DNA from: Diphasiastrum complanatum | Taxonomy: Eukaryota > Streptophyta > Lycopodiopsida > Lycopodiales > Lycopodiaceae | Assembly (NCBI GenBank): GCA_029204225.1 | Contig: CM055095.1 | Span: 54,649,612 to 54,713,611 of the forward strand | DNA length: 64,000 nucleotides | Reading direction: 5' to 3' | Shown here: positions 22,379 to 34,200 of the stretch, piece by piece | Position numbering within the stretch: position 1 is the stretch's first letter | Layout: every line of letters begins with the position of its first letter | Translations under genes and position numbers: made by a program | Notes under the pieces: generated by a model | What the model was told of the DNA's origin: nothing | Database searches by the model: none | Seen by the model: the letters and a program-made list of their open reading frames with translations, nothing else

Positions 22379-22996
22379 TTGGTACCTTTTTGTACTAATC
22401 AAGGAGGGAGTCAACATGTATCAATTAGTACTTTTGTTCAAAGTGTTAAGAGTGAGCATTTGTTTGGAGAGAAGTTTTCATTATTTGAAGAATCTTCTAT
22501 GTCATCCCATGCCTCTTCGAGGGATAGCTTTAATGACGCCATCGTTGATGCATCTCTATATAGTTTGCTAAATTTTTATGTTGAAGATGTTGGACAGCAG
22601 GTTCAATCATCTTCTTTTGGTCATTTACAGCCCATTTTACATCATGAGCAGTCCATTATGCTTCAGGAACAGCCTGCGGAAGATTATGGACAACATGGTC
22701 CATGTTGGGAACACTTTGGACAACAAAGTGTTGAACAGCCCATAACAGTTCCTTGTCGGCTATTGGAGACTTTGCAGGACAACAAAGAAATATCTTACTA
22801 CGAAAGGAAGGCACATGCCTCTTTAAAATCAGTACCTCTTGTTAATTTTTTTGGTTCTACACTTACTCTTCATCATGATGTTGGTACATCGCCTATTCTA
22901 TGTGAGCAAGTCATTGATGGTAAGGTTCGGGAGAATGTGATGCCAAAAGGGTTTGGTACTCTTTTTTATTGTCCTTATGATAAGAAGTATTTTTGA
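22379..22996 (+). pseudogene. Extra ORF: diverged duplicate of the integrase-RT linker
   Basis: 205 codons open, between the RT remnant and the 3' LTR, where copia normally has RNase H. Its second half parallels the upstream linker step by step: GQHGPCWEHFGQQSVEQP, RLLETLQDNKEISYYERKA, VPLVNFFG and LCEQVIDGKVRENVMP match the linker and RT start of the preceding ORF. The first half (GSQHVSISTFVQSVKSEHLF) has no match I know. There is no catalytic motif. It is probably a tandem copy kept after rearrangement. Confidence 0.7.
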
Positions 22997-23279
22997 ATGA
23001 TGTGGGAGCCTATGATGGATTATAGGTCTATGTTTCGACTTATTGCCGAGTTTATGTTGGTTCCCTACTTCGGATGGAGCATGCAAATCCTCACCCTTCG
23101 ACTTGATGCTTCATTATTACGCATTCTTTTCCTTTTATATGTTGGACATGATTGGGGATAAGATTTCGACTACTTCGGTGGGAAGTTTATTTGGCGACAT
23201 GAAGTTTGGACAACAAGTTGCATTTTTCTCTTTCGAGAAGTTACTTCATGTTATGTTATGCATTTCCATTTAAGGAGGG
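22997..23279 (+). other. Copia 3 3' untranslated part and polypurine tract
   Basis: Non-coding remainder between the extra ORF and the LTR, containing another linker-like TTTGGACAACAAGTT word. It ends in AAGGAGGG (23,272-23,279), the plus-strand primer directly before TGTTGG. Confidence 0.7.
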
Positions 23280-23960
23280 TGTTGGAATGTAAATGGAATT
23301 GCTTACATTATCATAGGTTACTTTGACCCAAAAGGTCGAGTGTTGTGTAACCATGGTCATTTATTATATTAGGCCTACTAAACTTAGAGTTAGCTAAGTT
23401 AGTATAAAATTAACTTGGTAGGGACTCATGGGTCCACTAGGCCTAATTGTGACATTAAGTACCCCAACTTGACATATTGGAACCTTATTCTTTCTATGTA
23501 ACTTATAGAAAGTTGGATAGCCAATAGTCATGAAGTTGGATAGCCAATAGTTAAGTAGTTGGATAGCCAGTAGTCATGAAGTTAGATAGTCATCTTGGAC
23601 TATATATATGTGTGCATCTCATTTGTATGAGATACTTTTGTTAAGCAATCTACTGTTCATATTGGCTGTCCACAAGTTTCTACAAGAGGGTCATCTAACC
23701 ATCTCTCTCTTCTCTTTAAGAATACTTTGTGTTAATGAATAGTCTTGATTTTGGATTCCTACATATTGTGGAACGAGAGAGAGAGAACAAGAGAATATAT
23801 ATTGATTGTTGTGAATGAGAGCAATAGCTCTTACATGTAGAAAGTGTTCAGAGAGGTGTCTCTCTGAGTATTTCACAGAGGTGCGACGGTTGGGGACCCA
23901 AGTGGTCCACATGGCATATAACAGTCCTTTAAACATTTAGACTATACATTATATTTAACA
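23280..23960 (+). mobile_element. 3' LTR of copia 3
   Basis: Starts TGTTGGAATGTAAATGG after the polypurine tract. A TATATATATG box lies at 23,601-23,610. A plausible end is TTTAACA at 23,960, which pairs with the TGTT start. The start is firm, the end is inferred. Confidence 0.65.
23512..23598 (+). repeat. 23-bp minisatellite in the copia 3 LTR
   Basis: Three full units of GTTGGATAGCCAATAGTCAT plus GAA (23,512-23,534, 23,535-23,557, 23,558-23,580) and a partial fourth, directly upstream of the TATA box. This is the place where LTR enhancer repeats usually sit. Confidence 0.88.
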
Positions 23961-24970
23961 GAAACTATATAAACTTGTTGGGGCTGAGTGTTTTCAAATT
24001 TCAAATTCGTAGAAGATTGTGGCGAGCATCTCAACGTTTTAGTATCACATTCTTTTAAGGGACGCCATGATCTTGTGCGACATCTTATTTTCGTCTAAAG
24101 ACTAGATCACAGAATAGCTTTTCTAATCACGGTTTGATTCAACTAGCGACGAGGGAAGATATTAGCAAGAAATTAAATGTGAAGGTCCTGCACACTGCCA
24201 CTGGATTCAATTAGAGCTTCAAGTTCGAACGCAACCTCTAGGTAGCTCCATGTATAACCCTTCAATATTCATCAAAAGCTTATTCAGCATTGGCAAACAT
24301 TCTTAGCCCATTTGCAGCACGATAGCAGCAGGCGACATACAGCCATGTGCACAACGAAGAAAGAACAACTGTGTTTCCTTGCGAAGCTGATCTGCCATCC
24401 TTTCACCGCCCTCTGTCCACCATGAGATCTCACCTCCTCTGCACATCCATTTACTGCATTAGGTTGTACATCCTCCTCTGCTTCAGCCACACAAATCCAT
24501 TAGATCAGTCAGACATCCGACTTTAACGTCGACCCATCTACGTCATTTCTCTGTCCTCTACTCTCTGTATCGCTCGCCACCATCAGATCGGCGATTGCAG
24601 TGCTACCTCAACCTCATCTGCTCTCTTTTTCCTCACCATCATTAGATCTGCCATGCATCTGCTCTCTCTTCTTCGCAAACATCATCCGATGATCTGCCAT
24701 TGCTAAGCTACATCTACCTGTCCAGTGTCCCCACACATCATGTGCCACATCTCCCTGTCTTCCCAGATCGCGTGATGTGATTCTGTCGTTGCAGGCATGC
24801 ACGTATACAAAGTACTCCTCTTCAGCGGCAAGCGCTCTGAGGTAGAGTCCAAGGCCCCTTTGTGCTAGTGGCGGCGCTCTGCAGTAATAAATGAAATCTA
24901 AGACACCTTTCAAAGCTTTCAAGTTTCATTTACCCAAAGTGATTGATCTATAGGTAGTAGAACTTTTCGT
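23961..24970. other. Intergenic, no gene seen
   Basis: No coding motif. 24,540-24,780 has recurring ATCAGATCTGCC and CATCTGCTCTC words but no clean period. Confidence 0.45.
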
Positions 24971-25064
24971 CTATCTATGTAGTGAAGTATTGACTCTAAA
25001 GCAGGTGCTTGGAAAATCTATCTATGTAGTAAAGTATTGACTCTAAAGTAGGTGCTTGGAAAAT
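24971..25064. repeat. Tandem duplication of 47 bp
   Basis: 24,971-25,017 and 25,018-25,064 are the same 47-bp unit (CTATCTATGTAGT...GGAAAAT) with two substitutions, so the duplication is recent. Confidence 0.9.
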
Positions 25065-27247
25065 CGGCAAAGCATAGGAATGTAATTGGCATGTTTTCTC
25101 AAAAATCGATATGATAAAATATTTGACGACAAATCCTTTTATGAGTAGTAATCTTCAAAAAATTGAGAATAACTCAAAAAGAGGGGCATACTGCCATTAT
25201 GCCCCCTATGCATATTTTAACCTAAAAAGGTCTCAATGTTTGAGGAAGGTCGACGGAATTCGTGAAGAGAGGTGAGTTCAATGCCATTCATTGAAACATG
25301 TGATAAAACATGCTTGATGAGTATTGGCATATTATGAAAGTCAAAAGTGACCTCACCTATTTTCCATGAATTATAAATTTCCAAAGTCTAATTTTTTTCC
25401 CACAAGACCATTATGCTCATAAAGAATTAGAAAAGAGAGAGCATGGCTCATAACAATGTGTAAGTGGGATTTGTAAAAAAAATTCATCTGTTAGAAGGTG
25501 TCTCCCATGGCTAACTAATTAAAGAATGGTTAATATGTACTTTACAATTAGGATTAAGGCACTACGTGTGTTGGTAGTCTCGCCTTCGGATAGTGTCTGG
25601 AGATTCTGTCCGGTTGTGATACAGTGTACTTGTTGATCGGCCGTTAGCTGGATTGCGGCCAATTGTTCAAGGATGGCCGAACGCTGAATAGTCGAAGGTG
25701 ACCGAACAATCGGGGAAACACTGTCACCGATTCCTTTGTATTTCTGTAGACTGTCAGGAAACAAGTGTAATTTTGCAAAGTATGCTAGTGTACAAGTATT
25801 TACAACAACTTAGTAAATGGATCTAGATTAGTAGAAAGATAGGGATGGAGAGGATAGAAATCCAACAAAAAGAGGATGATGCTATATGGCAAGGCTCTCA
25901 TGCAAACCTTAAGGCCACTCAACCCTAAAAAGAGGATTTTCAAACAAACTTTACAAAAGAATGCTTCCCACATAGCCGCAACTCAAGGTCCTACCTCCTC
26001 TCTCTCCATCGATTTCCTCTCACTATCAGCCATAGATGAAAAGACTGATCTATTGTTTCCTCTACTATGCGACCACTACCAATGCCTCTGCCATCGTTGA
26101 AACTCCAGACGACACATCACTACCTCATCCACACTCCACTTTGGCCATTAGAGAAGCTGCGCCCACCCGATTCAACTGAGAAATCATCTATAGGCGAAAA
26201 CAGCTGACCGAAGGCAGTTTTCTGTCAGCTATCAATTCCAGAAAAATCTGACTCAACGATTTTCGCAACATGTGACCATCAACAGATTCTTGCTACTATC
26301 ACACTGGGACAAAGCTGCATTACAATCCTATCCTTTTTCCAGGCGTCCATATGAAGCAAGGTTTTACAAGAATTTTAGGGTCCATACAATATCAAAAGAA
26401 ATAGAACCTTCAAAAAAATCCCTCTGTTCCATCTTGAAGGAACCAGACTCCTCAGGTATAGTGGAAAGACAAATATTATTTTGCTACATGCAGATATCAA
26501 CCTACATTTTACTAGCAAGAATGCTCATCAACTGGGTCTCTAGAATAGAAATCTCACCTAGGAATTTTAGTAGCATGCAAGCTGTTCCTAGTTTATGATT
26601 TTCTATTTGCTTTCCTGTAAAGATTTACAGGTTCAAAGCTGAAGCAAGAAAGAAACCATCCAATGAGGTGAACTCGGTCCTTTTATTCTGCTAAAAGTTG
26701 GAAAAAAATGGAGTACCTACAAATCCAATCTCTGTCCCATAGTATGCAGGTTCACCAGAGGAGTTTGAGAATATGAAATCTCTAATGTTCAACAAGCAAT
26801 CACTACAATCTTGTTTTTCATCCTTTGATTGTTAAACAGTTCATGCCATCAATCTTTCAATGAACAGAAACTAAATAATAGGATTCAGGGCATTATAGAT
26901 TCCAGCATGTTATTCTAAACCTTAGCCAAGTAGAATCAAGCTATAAAACAAGCAACATAATCTTCCACAACAGATCATTCTACATCATTTTGAAAGCTTC
27001 CTTAAGAACAAGAAATGAATAAATTCACACTAATTCTCAACATCATTACCCAAAATCAAACAATTTAAAGAGCACTCTACCACAGATTTTGAAAAGCATG
27101 CTTCAAAACAAGAATTAGTGAATCCATATTCAAACTTCTCCTAAGAAAATTAGCAGTCCATTCCGGGATGCAAATCAAAGTGCTTTTCCCTTTCTAATCC
27201 GATGTAGAGCTTGTCTTCAATCCCATCCAAGATCGCATCTTAGCCGA
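25065..27247. other. Intergenic, possible LTR scrap at 25,600-25,790
   Basis: No genes. TTTCTGTAGACTGTCAGGAAACAAG and a following TTTTGCAAAG near 25,738 resemble the U3 part of the LTR at 30,291-31,065, hinting at a degraded copy. The leader of the minus-strand LTR at 27,261 would lie at about 26,600-27,247 but no gag is readable. Confidence 0.35.
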
Positions 27248-27259
27248 GCTTTGATACCA
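27248..27259 (-). other. Primer-binding site for initiator Met-tRNA
   Basis: On the minus strand TGGTATCAAAGC, one mismatch from the copia consensus TGGTATCAGAGC, starts one base after an LTR end (TTTTTACA). This fixes both the family and the orientation. Confidence 0.75.
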
Positions 27260-27260
27260 A

Positions 27261-27611
27261 TGTAAAAACCACCAAGAAGACTACTAAGATGAGGACAGGG
27301 TCAACACACAATCACCTTAGCCAAAAGCTTAGAATGGAGGAGGGCGTGTGCCTATAGGGGTAGGAAGCATGTGCATGCACCCATGCAACCTCCCATGCAC
27401 TCCATCTAACCATAGGTAACATATCCCATGTCATCCTCATGCATAGACATCACAAGCCATGCATGGTAGTAGTCTCAGGCAATGTAAACGTCTCAAGTAG
27501 CATGGAAAACCTAATCTGTGGGGCCTCAAACAAACTCTAGATTTGTGGCCTAGACCTTTGGTTGTCGAAACTCAATGTCAACTCAAGTAACGCATGCTAG
27601 CTTAAGCTTCA
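27261..27611 (-). mobile_element. Copia LTR (related to the inverted LTRs at 16-18 kb)
   Basis: Plus-strand text begins TGTAAAAACC, followed by CTAAGATGAGGACAGGG, clearly akin to the LTR at 16,083. A primer site abuts it on the minus strand. The far end is guessed at CTTCAACA near 27,611. Confidence 0.6.
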
Positions 27612-27743
27612 ACATATATGCCTATAAGTGTTGTAAATTGGAGTATTTGAAAGTTCAAATTCTTGTCAAACAAGATAAATGTTTTGTGAATCATGCCTCC
27701 AAGGGGTAGGTATATGCACATGCAAGTCTAAATTTCCAAGTCT

Positions 27744-28118
27744 TTGAAAAAATTACGTTTCAATAACTCAAGGCTTTATTATGCCTTGGTAAGTGAGAAT
27801 GAGTTAGAGGCGATCTGGCTAAGGCAACTGCTTGCAGACATCAACCTTGCACAAACACTTCCTACAACAATCTATTGTGACAATCAAAGCACAATAGTCT
27901 TATCTCTCAATTTGAGATTTCACTCTCGAAGCAAACATATCGAAATCAGGTATCATTACCTTAGACAGGAAGTGCATAGCAAGGAAGTAGCATTGGTTTT
28001 CTGCAGAACAAACTACATGGCAGCAAATTACTTCACAAAAGCTCTATCAAAGGAGCAACATTTCAGATTTAACGATATGTTAAATCTGAAGATCAAGGTT
28101 TTTCAGGATCCACATTAA
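27744..28118 (+). pseudogene. Copia RNase H, C-terminal two thirds
   Basis: 124 codons open: AIWLRQLLADINLAQ, IYCDNQSTIVLS, FHSRSKHIEIRYHYLRQEV, then TKALSKEQHFRF and a stop, then a weak polypurine tract (ATTAAGGGTG). The second catalytic Asp (CDN) is present. It belongs to the same family as 16,480-16,706. No LTR is recognisable after it. Confidence 0.88.
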
Positions 28119-28164
28119 GGGTGCGTTTGCTCACAATAGTGTTCTTAAAACTACTCTAGTGTTC

Positions 28165-28167
<3 letters not shown>

Positions 28168-28205
<38 letters not shown>
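28168..28205. repeat. (AT)n microsatellite
   Basis: 38 bp of uninterrupted AT alternation. Confidence 0.95.
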
Positions 28206-28206
<1 letters not shown>

Positions 28207-28556
28207 CAATTTTCAATTGTTGATGTTGTGTAATACAAAATAAGATGGAGGATGCCATTACGAATACTCATCACTATATATTGATGAGGATGTCTTTCTT
28301 GTGAGTGGTTTGAATATCTAACATAACAATACACCTTCTATATCTAATAAAAAAAACATCCCTAAGAGTATACAAAAACTTCTAAAAGATGTGATAACTT
28401 GAATGACATTCTAACAAATAAAGTCAAATTTAAAACAATTCATGTTTTTAAATGAAGTCGAACTTGTAAAAATCCATTATCACATTCTTGTGGAGATAAT
28501 TTAATTTCTAGGTAACTTAGGCTCTTTCTATTCTAAAAAACACTTGCTTTGCTTAT

Positions 28557-28559
<3 letters not shown>

Positions 28560-28637
<78 letters not shown>

Positions 28638-28695
28638 TACACATGTGTTTATATATAAATATAAACATATATATATATGTGTGTGTGTGTGTGTA

Positions 28696-28726
<31 letters not shown>

Positions 28727-28745
28727 ATATGTATGTATGTATACA
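28560..28745. repeat. (GA)n tract and compound AT/GT tract
   Basis: 74 bp of pure GA (28,560-28,633), then ATACACATGTG and a run of TATA, GT and GTAT (28,666-28,745). The Arg/Glu or Ser/Leu frames across it are not genes. Confidence 0.95.
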
Positions 28746-30290
28746 CACATACATTGTGTGAGTGTGCTATATTTTTTAAAAGTTTTATGCACGAGACATT
28801 AATTGGCTACAAATCAACATGAATATGAATCTCATAATTAGGTAGATTTTATTCATTTGGCTCGTTAATTTTTTCTCAGAATAATGTCTTTTTCTTTCAT
28901 ATGTATTAAGCTATTTTTTAAAATGAATTATTATAATTCATCGTGGATATATGTCAAAATTTTTTAGTTTAGTATAAAATATGAATACAATACTATTGGC
29001 TACATGTTTGGTTTGATGCATTACTATGATATGAATTATGCTACTTGCAAATCATATTAAAGAGAACTCTTTGTACGTAGGTCACAGTGATCGTACTCTT
29101 ACGTATATCTAGGCTCAATAGCTTATGAATGAGAAACAAGTACTACATGAGAAATACTTTTAATAAAACTATTATCAATATAAAAGCTTTTCACATTGTA
29201 CATGTTCATTTTACTATTGAATGTTTTTGATACTTTGATTGCAAAAAAGATATTATTATGCATGTGAAAAAAATGACTACGTCCATGTTTTTTGAGAACA
29301 TGAGTAAGTAATTTGGAATTGTATTTCATAGTATAATTTACTGATTTCATGCAAGATCTAGATAAATCTTATCTTATAAAATCACAACTACATATTTCAA
29401 AAATGTAGTGCTTTTTGCTATATTTTTTATGTGGGAAACATAATTTTGTAAGAACTTGTGCTTGAGTACCAAATTAACATACAAAAGAAAAGCATTCATA
29501 AAATTGTATCCATAAAATAGAACTTTAGATTTTAAAAGATTATTAGTATATCGAGTATGTGAGTAATATAAGTTAAAATATTAGTCAACATGTATGTTTA
29601 ACCTCATAATATCGTCATCGAGATCTTGTTTTAAATAAACCCTAGCAATGGCGACTAGGTGGAGGAGATGAGAGATGTAGCTATATAAGGAGATTGGGGA
29701 GTATGTTTGAAAGATTAAATGATGTGCAGGTAATGATGTAAGTGTATTTAGGAAAAGTGGTATATAGACGATGATTTGCTTGAGTGCTCTATAAGAAAAA
29801 GTGTCTCTCATTTTTTATGATTAAGGTGGGTGTTCTTTATTGGAAACTTTAAAGTTGAACTTTTTTCTAATATGTTTTTAATTTCTATTTTAAAGATGCC
29901 TAAATGTGAGGATTTCATATTGCTTATGAAGAATAGATAATACTGAGATTGTAGTCAACATAGTCTAAATAATTGTTTTACATTGAAACAACTATAGACA
30001 TTGTTTTATATTAATAAGATGGTGAGGAGAGCAATGAAAGAGCATGCCTTGTGTAAAGTGAACTTGGTTGCAAAGAGAGAAGTAGATTATATAGTGAGTA
30101 AGAGAGTCATGTCAATGTTAATTGGTGTGTAAGAGATGTGAAAAAAGAAAGATTAATAATGTGGAAATTAAAAAAATTGAGACAACTCATAAATAGGACT
30201 TTTTGAAGTAGTACATATAACGTGGATAACATTATCATTAGTAGTGGGACTGTAGAATGCAAGTGGCTAGTAATAGAGATGATTATTTTG
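28746..30290. other. Intergenic, no gene seen
   Basis: AT-rich, no motif recognised on either strand. Confidence 0.5.
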
Positions 30291-31065
30291 TGCTAGAAAG
30301 AGGGAGGTGCAGTGAATTGGTTCGACAAGTCGAAGATTATACGCGACTTATCGAGCACAGTAGGGGAACTTAGCCTTCTTTCCTAATGCATTCTATGCCT
30401 ATCAATATTGAACAAAACATAATGACAGAAGTCACGTTCAATTTTTTAGCAGCCAACTTTGAAATCATTAGCACTAAAGTGATTTTGTAGCCAAACAATG
30501 ATATGTATTGAATAAATTAGACAAAAATAATAAGAGATTTATCAGTTACAAATAGCTACAGAGAAGCATACATTCTGACATGATACTAAACGCAATAAGA
30601 AGGTAGATTGATTCACTAAGTAGCATGTACAAATCAGATGATGAGAAAAAAATTGAGTTAGAGTTAAAGAGAGTCTTTGATGATCAGCTATTTATACTAA
30701 ACAATAACGTGTATCTAGTAGAAAAACTAATTATGGCGCAGATCGCAATAGCCAGTTGGCTGCATCCATCCAGTTAGGACTTCCCAGAAATTTACTTGCA
30801 AAGTAGTCAGGGCAGGTCTTTAACTTCAAATCAAGCGGAACAATAACTGTCATTCTTCGACATCGTCGACTCCTTTAACTTTTGTTGGCATCATCGATAA
30901 GTCGGATGATGTCCAATATGTCGGATCCACTTGTCGAACAATTCGCAAGTATTTCTGTAGATTGTGAAGAAACAAAAATAAAACTGCAAAACTGGATAAT
31001 AAAGTGGATGAAGATTAAAGATCAATTAATTGGCAGAATCACTTGAATAGTAGAATAATCTAGCA
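30291..31065 (-). mobile_element. 3' LTR of copia 5
   Basis: 775 bp with 6-bp terminal inverted repeats TGCTAG and C-TAGCA. On the minus strand it follows a polypurine tract (AAAGGGGAG, 31,066-31,074). TATAAATAGCTGATCATC on the minus strand near 30,680-30,700 is the promoter box, conserved in the LTRs at 38,272 and 51,101. Confidence 0.85.
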
Positions 31066-31074
31066 CTCCCCTTT

Positions 31075-31583
31075 AATTTGAATCCATGAATGCTTTGACC
31101 TTCAAACTTAGTTCTACACAAAATTTTGTGTGTGCATCCAATCTTAATGCTTTAGTAAAATATCCATTGTCATATCTTGCGTTCAACAATACTGCAAGTT
31201 TACCTCTTTGTCAGAAGCAAAGTCTACCTCTTTGTCTAGGATTGGCTGATAAAGCAATGGCATATTGATTATCACAAAATAAAGCTGTCGGAGCATATTG
31301 TTTTAGACTAACATATGAAAGTAAGTTTCTCAACCATATTGCTTTCGTTGTAGCTTGAGAGGCTGCAATATACTTTGATTCAGTAGAAGATAGAGCTATC
31401 GAAGTTTAATTGCGATTGTTCCATGAAATAGGACCATTGTTGAGGAAAAACGTAAATCCAGAAGTGGATTTACGAATGTCTACATCTTCTGCCCAAATAG
31501 CATCTGAATAACCACTGAGAAATATTGTGTTTGTCATTGTCGACTCCTCCATAACAAATGCATAAGTCCATAGTAGCTCAAAT
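31075..31583 (-). pseudogene. Copia 5 RNase H
   Basis: Minus-strand text YSDAIWAEDVDIRKSTSGF, NNGPISWNNRN, then a stop, SIALSSTESKYI, AIWLRNLLSYVSL and LFCDNQYAIALS, with indels. It parallels copia 4 RNase H residue by residue and breaks off exactly at 31,584, the first base of the inserted LTR. Confidence 0.88.
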
Positions 31584-31707
31584 TGTTGGATTATTCTCCT
31601 TCTTACCACCATGCACGAAAAGTTTTCTTTCTAGATGTTGGAATTATTTTTATTCGAGTTCATTTCTTTTCGAGTTCGACCTATCTTCTGCACACCTCTT
31701 TTCGACA
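31584..31707 (+). mobile_element. Shortened 5' LTR of copia 4
   Basis: TGTTGGATTATTCTCCTTCT is identical to the start of the 3' LTR at 36,039. It ends TTTTCGACA flush with the primer site. About 0.9 kb present in the 3' LTR, including the promoter, is absent. Confidence 0.8.
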
Positions 31708-31719
31708 TGGTATCAGAGC
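31708..31719 (+). other. Primer-binding site, initiator Met-tRNA
   Basis: Exact copia consensus TGGTATCAGAGC directly after the LTR. Confidence 0.95.
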
Positions 31720-31871
31720 GGAATCTCTAATACTTGATATCTTTCGCGATATCAAATTGATAATCATACTCTTCAATTATTTTCAACCTTTCAGTATGAG
31801 AGAATTGATCTCCTATTGTTGGCATTACTACATCTTAGCGTCATCGATACATTTGACAGACTAAGTTCCAG

Positions 31872-32898
31872 ATGGATTTTCAAAGTAAAGCTGGTCTTAT
31901 CACAGACAAGCTGAATGGATCCAATTATCATTTGTGGAAATTTAAGATGAAGACCTTGCTAATCGCCAACAAATTATGGGATGTTGTTACAGGTATAAAA
32001 GTAAAACCTGAAGACAATGACTCAAAGTGGAAATCGAAGGATGGTAAAGCTTTCACGCTTATTGTCCTCAATGTATCAGATACACATATTGGACATATAG
32101 CTGAAGCTAAAACATCAAGAGATGTTTGGGACATCCTGAACTTACTATATGACGTGAGGGACATAACTACTAAGTTACATCTACGAAGGAAATTCTTCAC
32201 ATTCAAGATGTCTACTGTTGATTCTCTTCAAAGTCACATTAACCAGTTTAAGAGTCTCTTGCAACAAATGGCCATTGTTAGATCAGTCATAGACGATCAA
32301 GACGCAATTATGACATTGCTTTCAAGCTTGCCATTATAGGAGTTCTAATTCCAAAAAAGACCCTTTGTAAAGATTCTTTTTATATTTTTTCTTACACATG
32401 GACCAATCAAAACACTCAAATTTGAAATCTACGTAACGTAACTTTTTGAGTCCACATTTTGATTCCACACTAAAAATGACATAACTTTTTAGTGGTAAGT
32501 CCGAATTTAGCGAAGTTTAGTGCATTGGAAAGTGCTCAACAAGGGCTTTCCAATGATATGTTAGATGACATACTTTTAGGCTATGATTAAAACGTTATGG
32601 CAAGTCAAAAGTATTAGTGTTATAATATTTTAATAATATAAACTACATCTTGCACGAATTTTTAAAGGGTCTTTTTGGAGCTCAAAACTTCTCTAATGCC
32701 TCTACATATGAGAACTGGGTGATGATCATATCGACACGCTCAGATTTAACTCTTACTAGAGTTATCACTATGTTGCTGCAAGAAGACAATAGAAGAAGTC
32801 AAGACACTTTGTCTACTTCCTCCTCTCAAGATGTCAACAAAGGCTCTAAGCGACAGAAGCAGAAAGCTCCAAGAAGGCTGCAACAAATCAGTTCTTGA
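31872..32898 (+). pseudogene. Copia 4 gag, interrupted by an insert
   Basis: Starts MDFQSKAGLITDKLNGSNYH; LWKFKMKTLLIANKLWD and LRRKFFTFKM are typical gag capsid motifs. TAG follows SSLPL at 32,337. A 328-bp insert (32,351-32,678) splits it, after which AQNFSNASTYENWVMI and VITMLLQEDNRR continue the capsid. No zinc knuckle is seen before the protease. Confidence 0.88.
32351..32678. mobile_element. MITE-like insert with terminal inverted repeats
   Basis: CCAAAAAAGACCCTTTGTAAA at 32,351-32,371 pairs with TTTAAAGGGTCTTTTTGG at 32,661-32,678. It is AT-rich, non-coding and interrupts a reading frame that continues on both sides. I could not fix a target-site duplication, so the superfamily is open. 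Confidence 0.7.
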
Positions 32899-34200
32899 TT
32901 CTGGAGCAACTCAACACATGACCAATCAACGTGAGATTTTTAACTCCAACACGCCTTAGAGCACGAAGAAATTTGTTCATCTTGGTGACAATAGTATCAC
33001 AGTATTGAAGGTGAAGGTACTGTAAGATTGCAATTTCAGTATGATCAATTCAAACTATTATCAAAGGTCTTATACGTTCCTAAACTCTCTACAAATCTGT
33101 TATCAGTAAGTAGAATTACAGATTTACGTCCTAAGGTAGAATTTGAATCTGGTCAATGCAAAATTATTGATAGGAGTAATAAGATCCTTGCAGTCGACAA
33201 GAGACAGGGTTACTTATATAGATTGGTACATTGTTATTCTGAGTCTAGTCAAGCCTTGAAAACCTCTGTTCTAGTCAATAAAGCATTACTATGGCATCAT
33301 CGCTTAGGACACTTGAATTATGCATCTGTTTTGAACATGTCCAAACAAGTTATGGTTCTTGATCTCGACTATCCTTCTGGTAAGGTCGATCTCCCTATCT
33401 GTCATAGCTGCATCTTTGGAAAGCAAGCTAGGATTCCTTTTAGATCAAACCACATGCATGCAGCAAAAGGTCTGTTAGATGTTGTTCATACAGATATATG
33501 TGGACCTATGCAAATTCCTTTATTGTTAGATGCAAAGTACCTCATTACTTTTATTGACAAATTTTCTAGAAGAACAGCTGTTTATTTCATTAAATAGAAA
33601 TCAGAGGCTTTCATCAAATTTAGACAATTCAAAGAGCATGTTGAGAATCAAACTGGCAAATGAATCAAAGCATTGAGGTTAGATAATGGGGGAGAATACA
33701 TCTCCACCGAATTCAAGGAGTACTGCCTTAGCAACGACATTGAGCAACAATACATTACCTCCTATTTGCCTCAGTCAAATGGTCTTGCTGAGAGAAAGAA
33801 CAAAACCTTAGTTGAATCGGCAAAGTGCATGTTATCACATGTGACACTTCCAAAGTGCTTCTGGGCTGAAGCTGTTTCAACAACAACCTATATTCAGAAC
33901 AGATGTCCTACTAAATGTCTCTCAGACAAAACACCATTTGAAGTTTGGACAGGTACCAAACCTTCTTTATCAAACTTACGAGTTTTTGGATGTACTGCTT
34001 TTGCGCAGATTCCTCGTGATCTCAAGAAGAAGCTCGACTTCTAGAGTATCAAATTTATTTTCATCAGCTACACTACTTCAAATCAAGCTACAAGTTGTTC
34101 GATCCCATCGAGTCGAAGATATTCACTAGTTGGGATGTCATCTTCATCGAAGATCAGTTTCAAGTCCTCAAAGGAAAGGGCAGTCCCCATGTAGCCGACC
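32887..34200 (+). pseudogene. Copia 4 protease and integrase
   Basis: Protease VLDSGATQHMTNQREIF (DSG at 32,897-32,905). Pre-integrase LLWHHRLGHLNYASV and CHSCIFGKQARIPF. Integrase Asp in HTDICGP (33,493), Asp in RLDNGGEY (33,682), Glu in LAERKNK (33,790): exact D-X35-E. Then FWAEAVSTTTYIQNRCPTK and NLRVFGCTAFAQIP. Stops occur at 33,596, 33,661 and 34,042. Confidence 0.9.

Larger units (their letters stand above)
19869..23960 (+). mobile_element. Copia element 3 with 3' LTR
   Basis: Gag fragment, intact zinc knuckle, intact protease motif, pre-integrase and integrase are followed by an RT reduced by an in-frame deletion, an extra linker-derived ORF, a polypurine tract (23,272-23,279) and a 3' LTR. 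The 5' LTR and N-terminal gag are missing. This is the best preserved coding sequence of the window's retroelements. Confidence 0.9.

Noticed and set aside
24614-24922. 102-codon minus-strand ORF
   Set aside because: No recognisable motif; surrounding text has recurring low-information words.
26272-26598. 108-codon plus-strand ORF
   Set aside because: No motif, no codon bias, no splice context; likely chance.
27900-28000. tRNA or rRNA genes anywhere in the window
   Set aside because: Scanned for A/B box and conserved rRNA words by eye; only tRNA-complementary primer sites were found.
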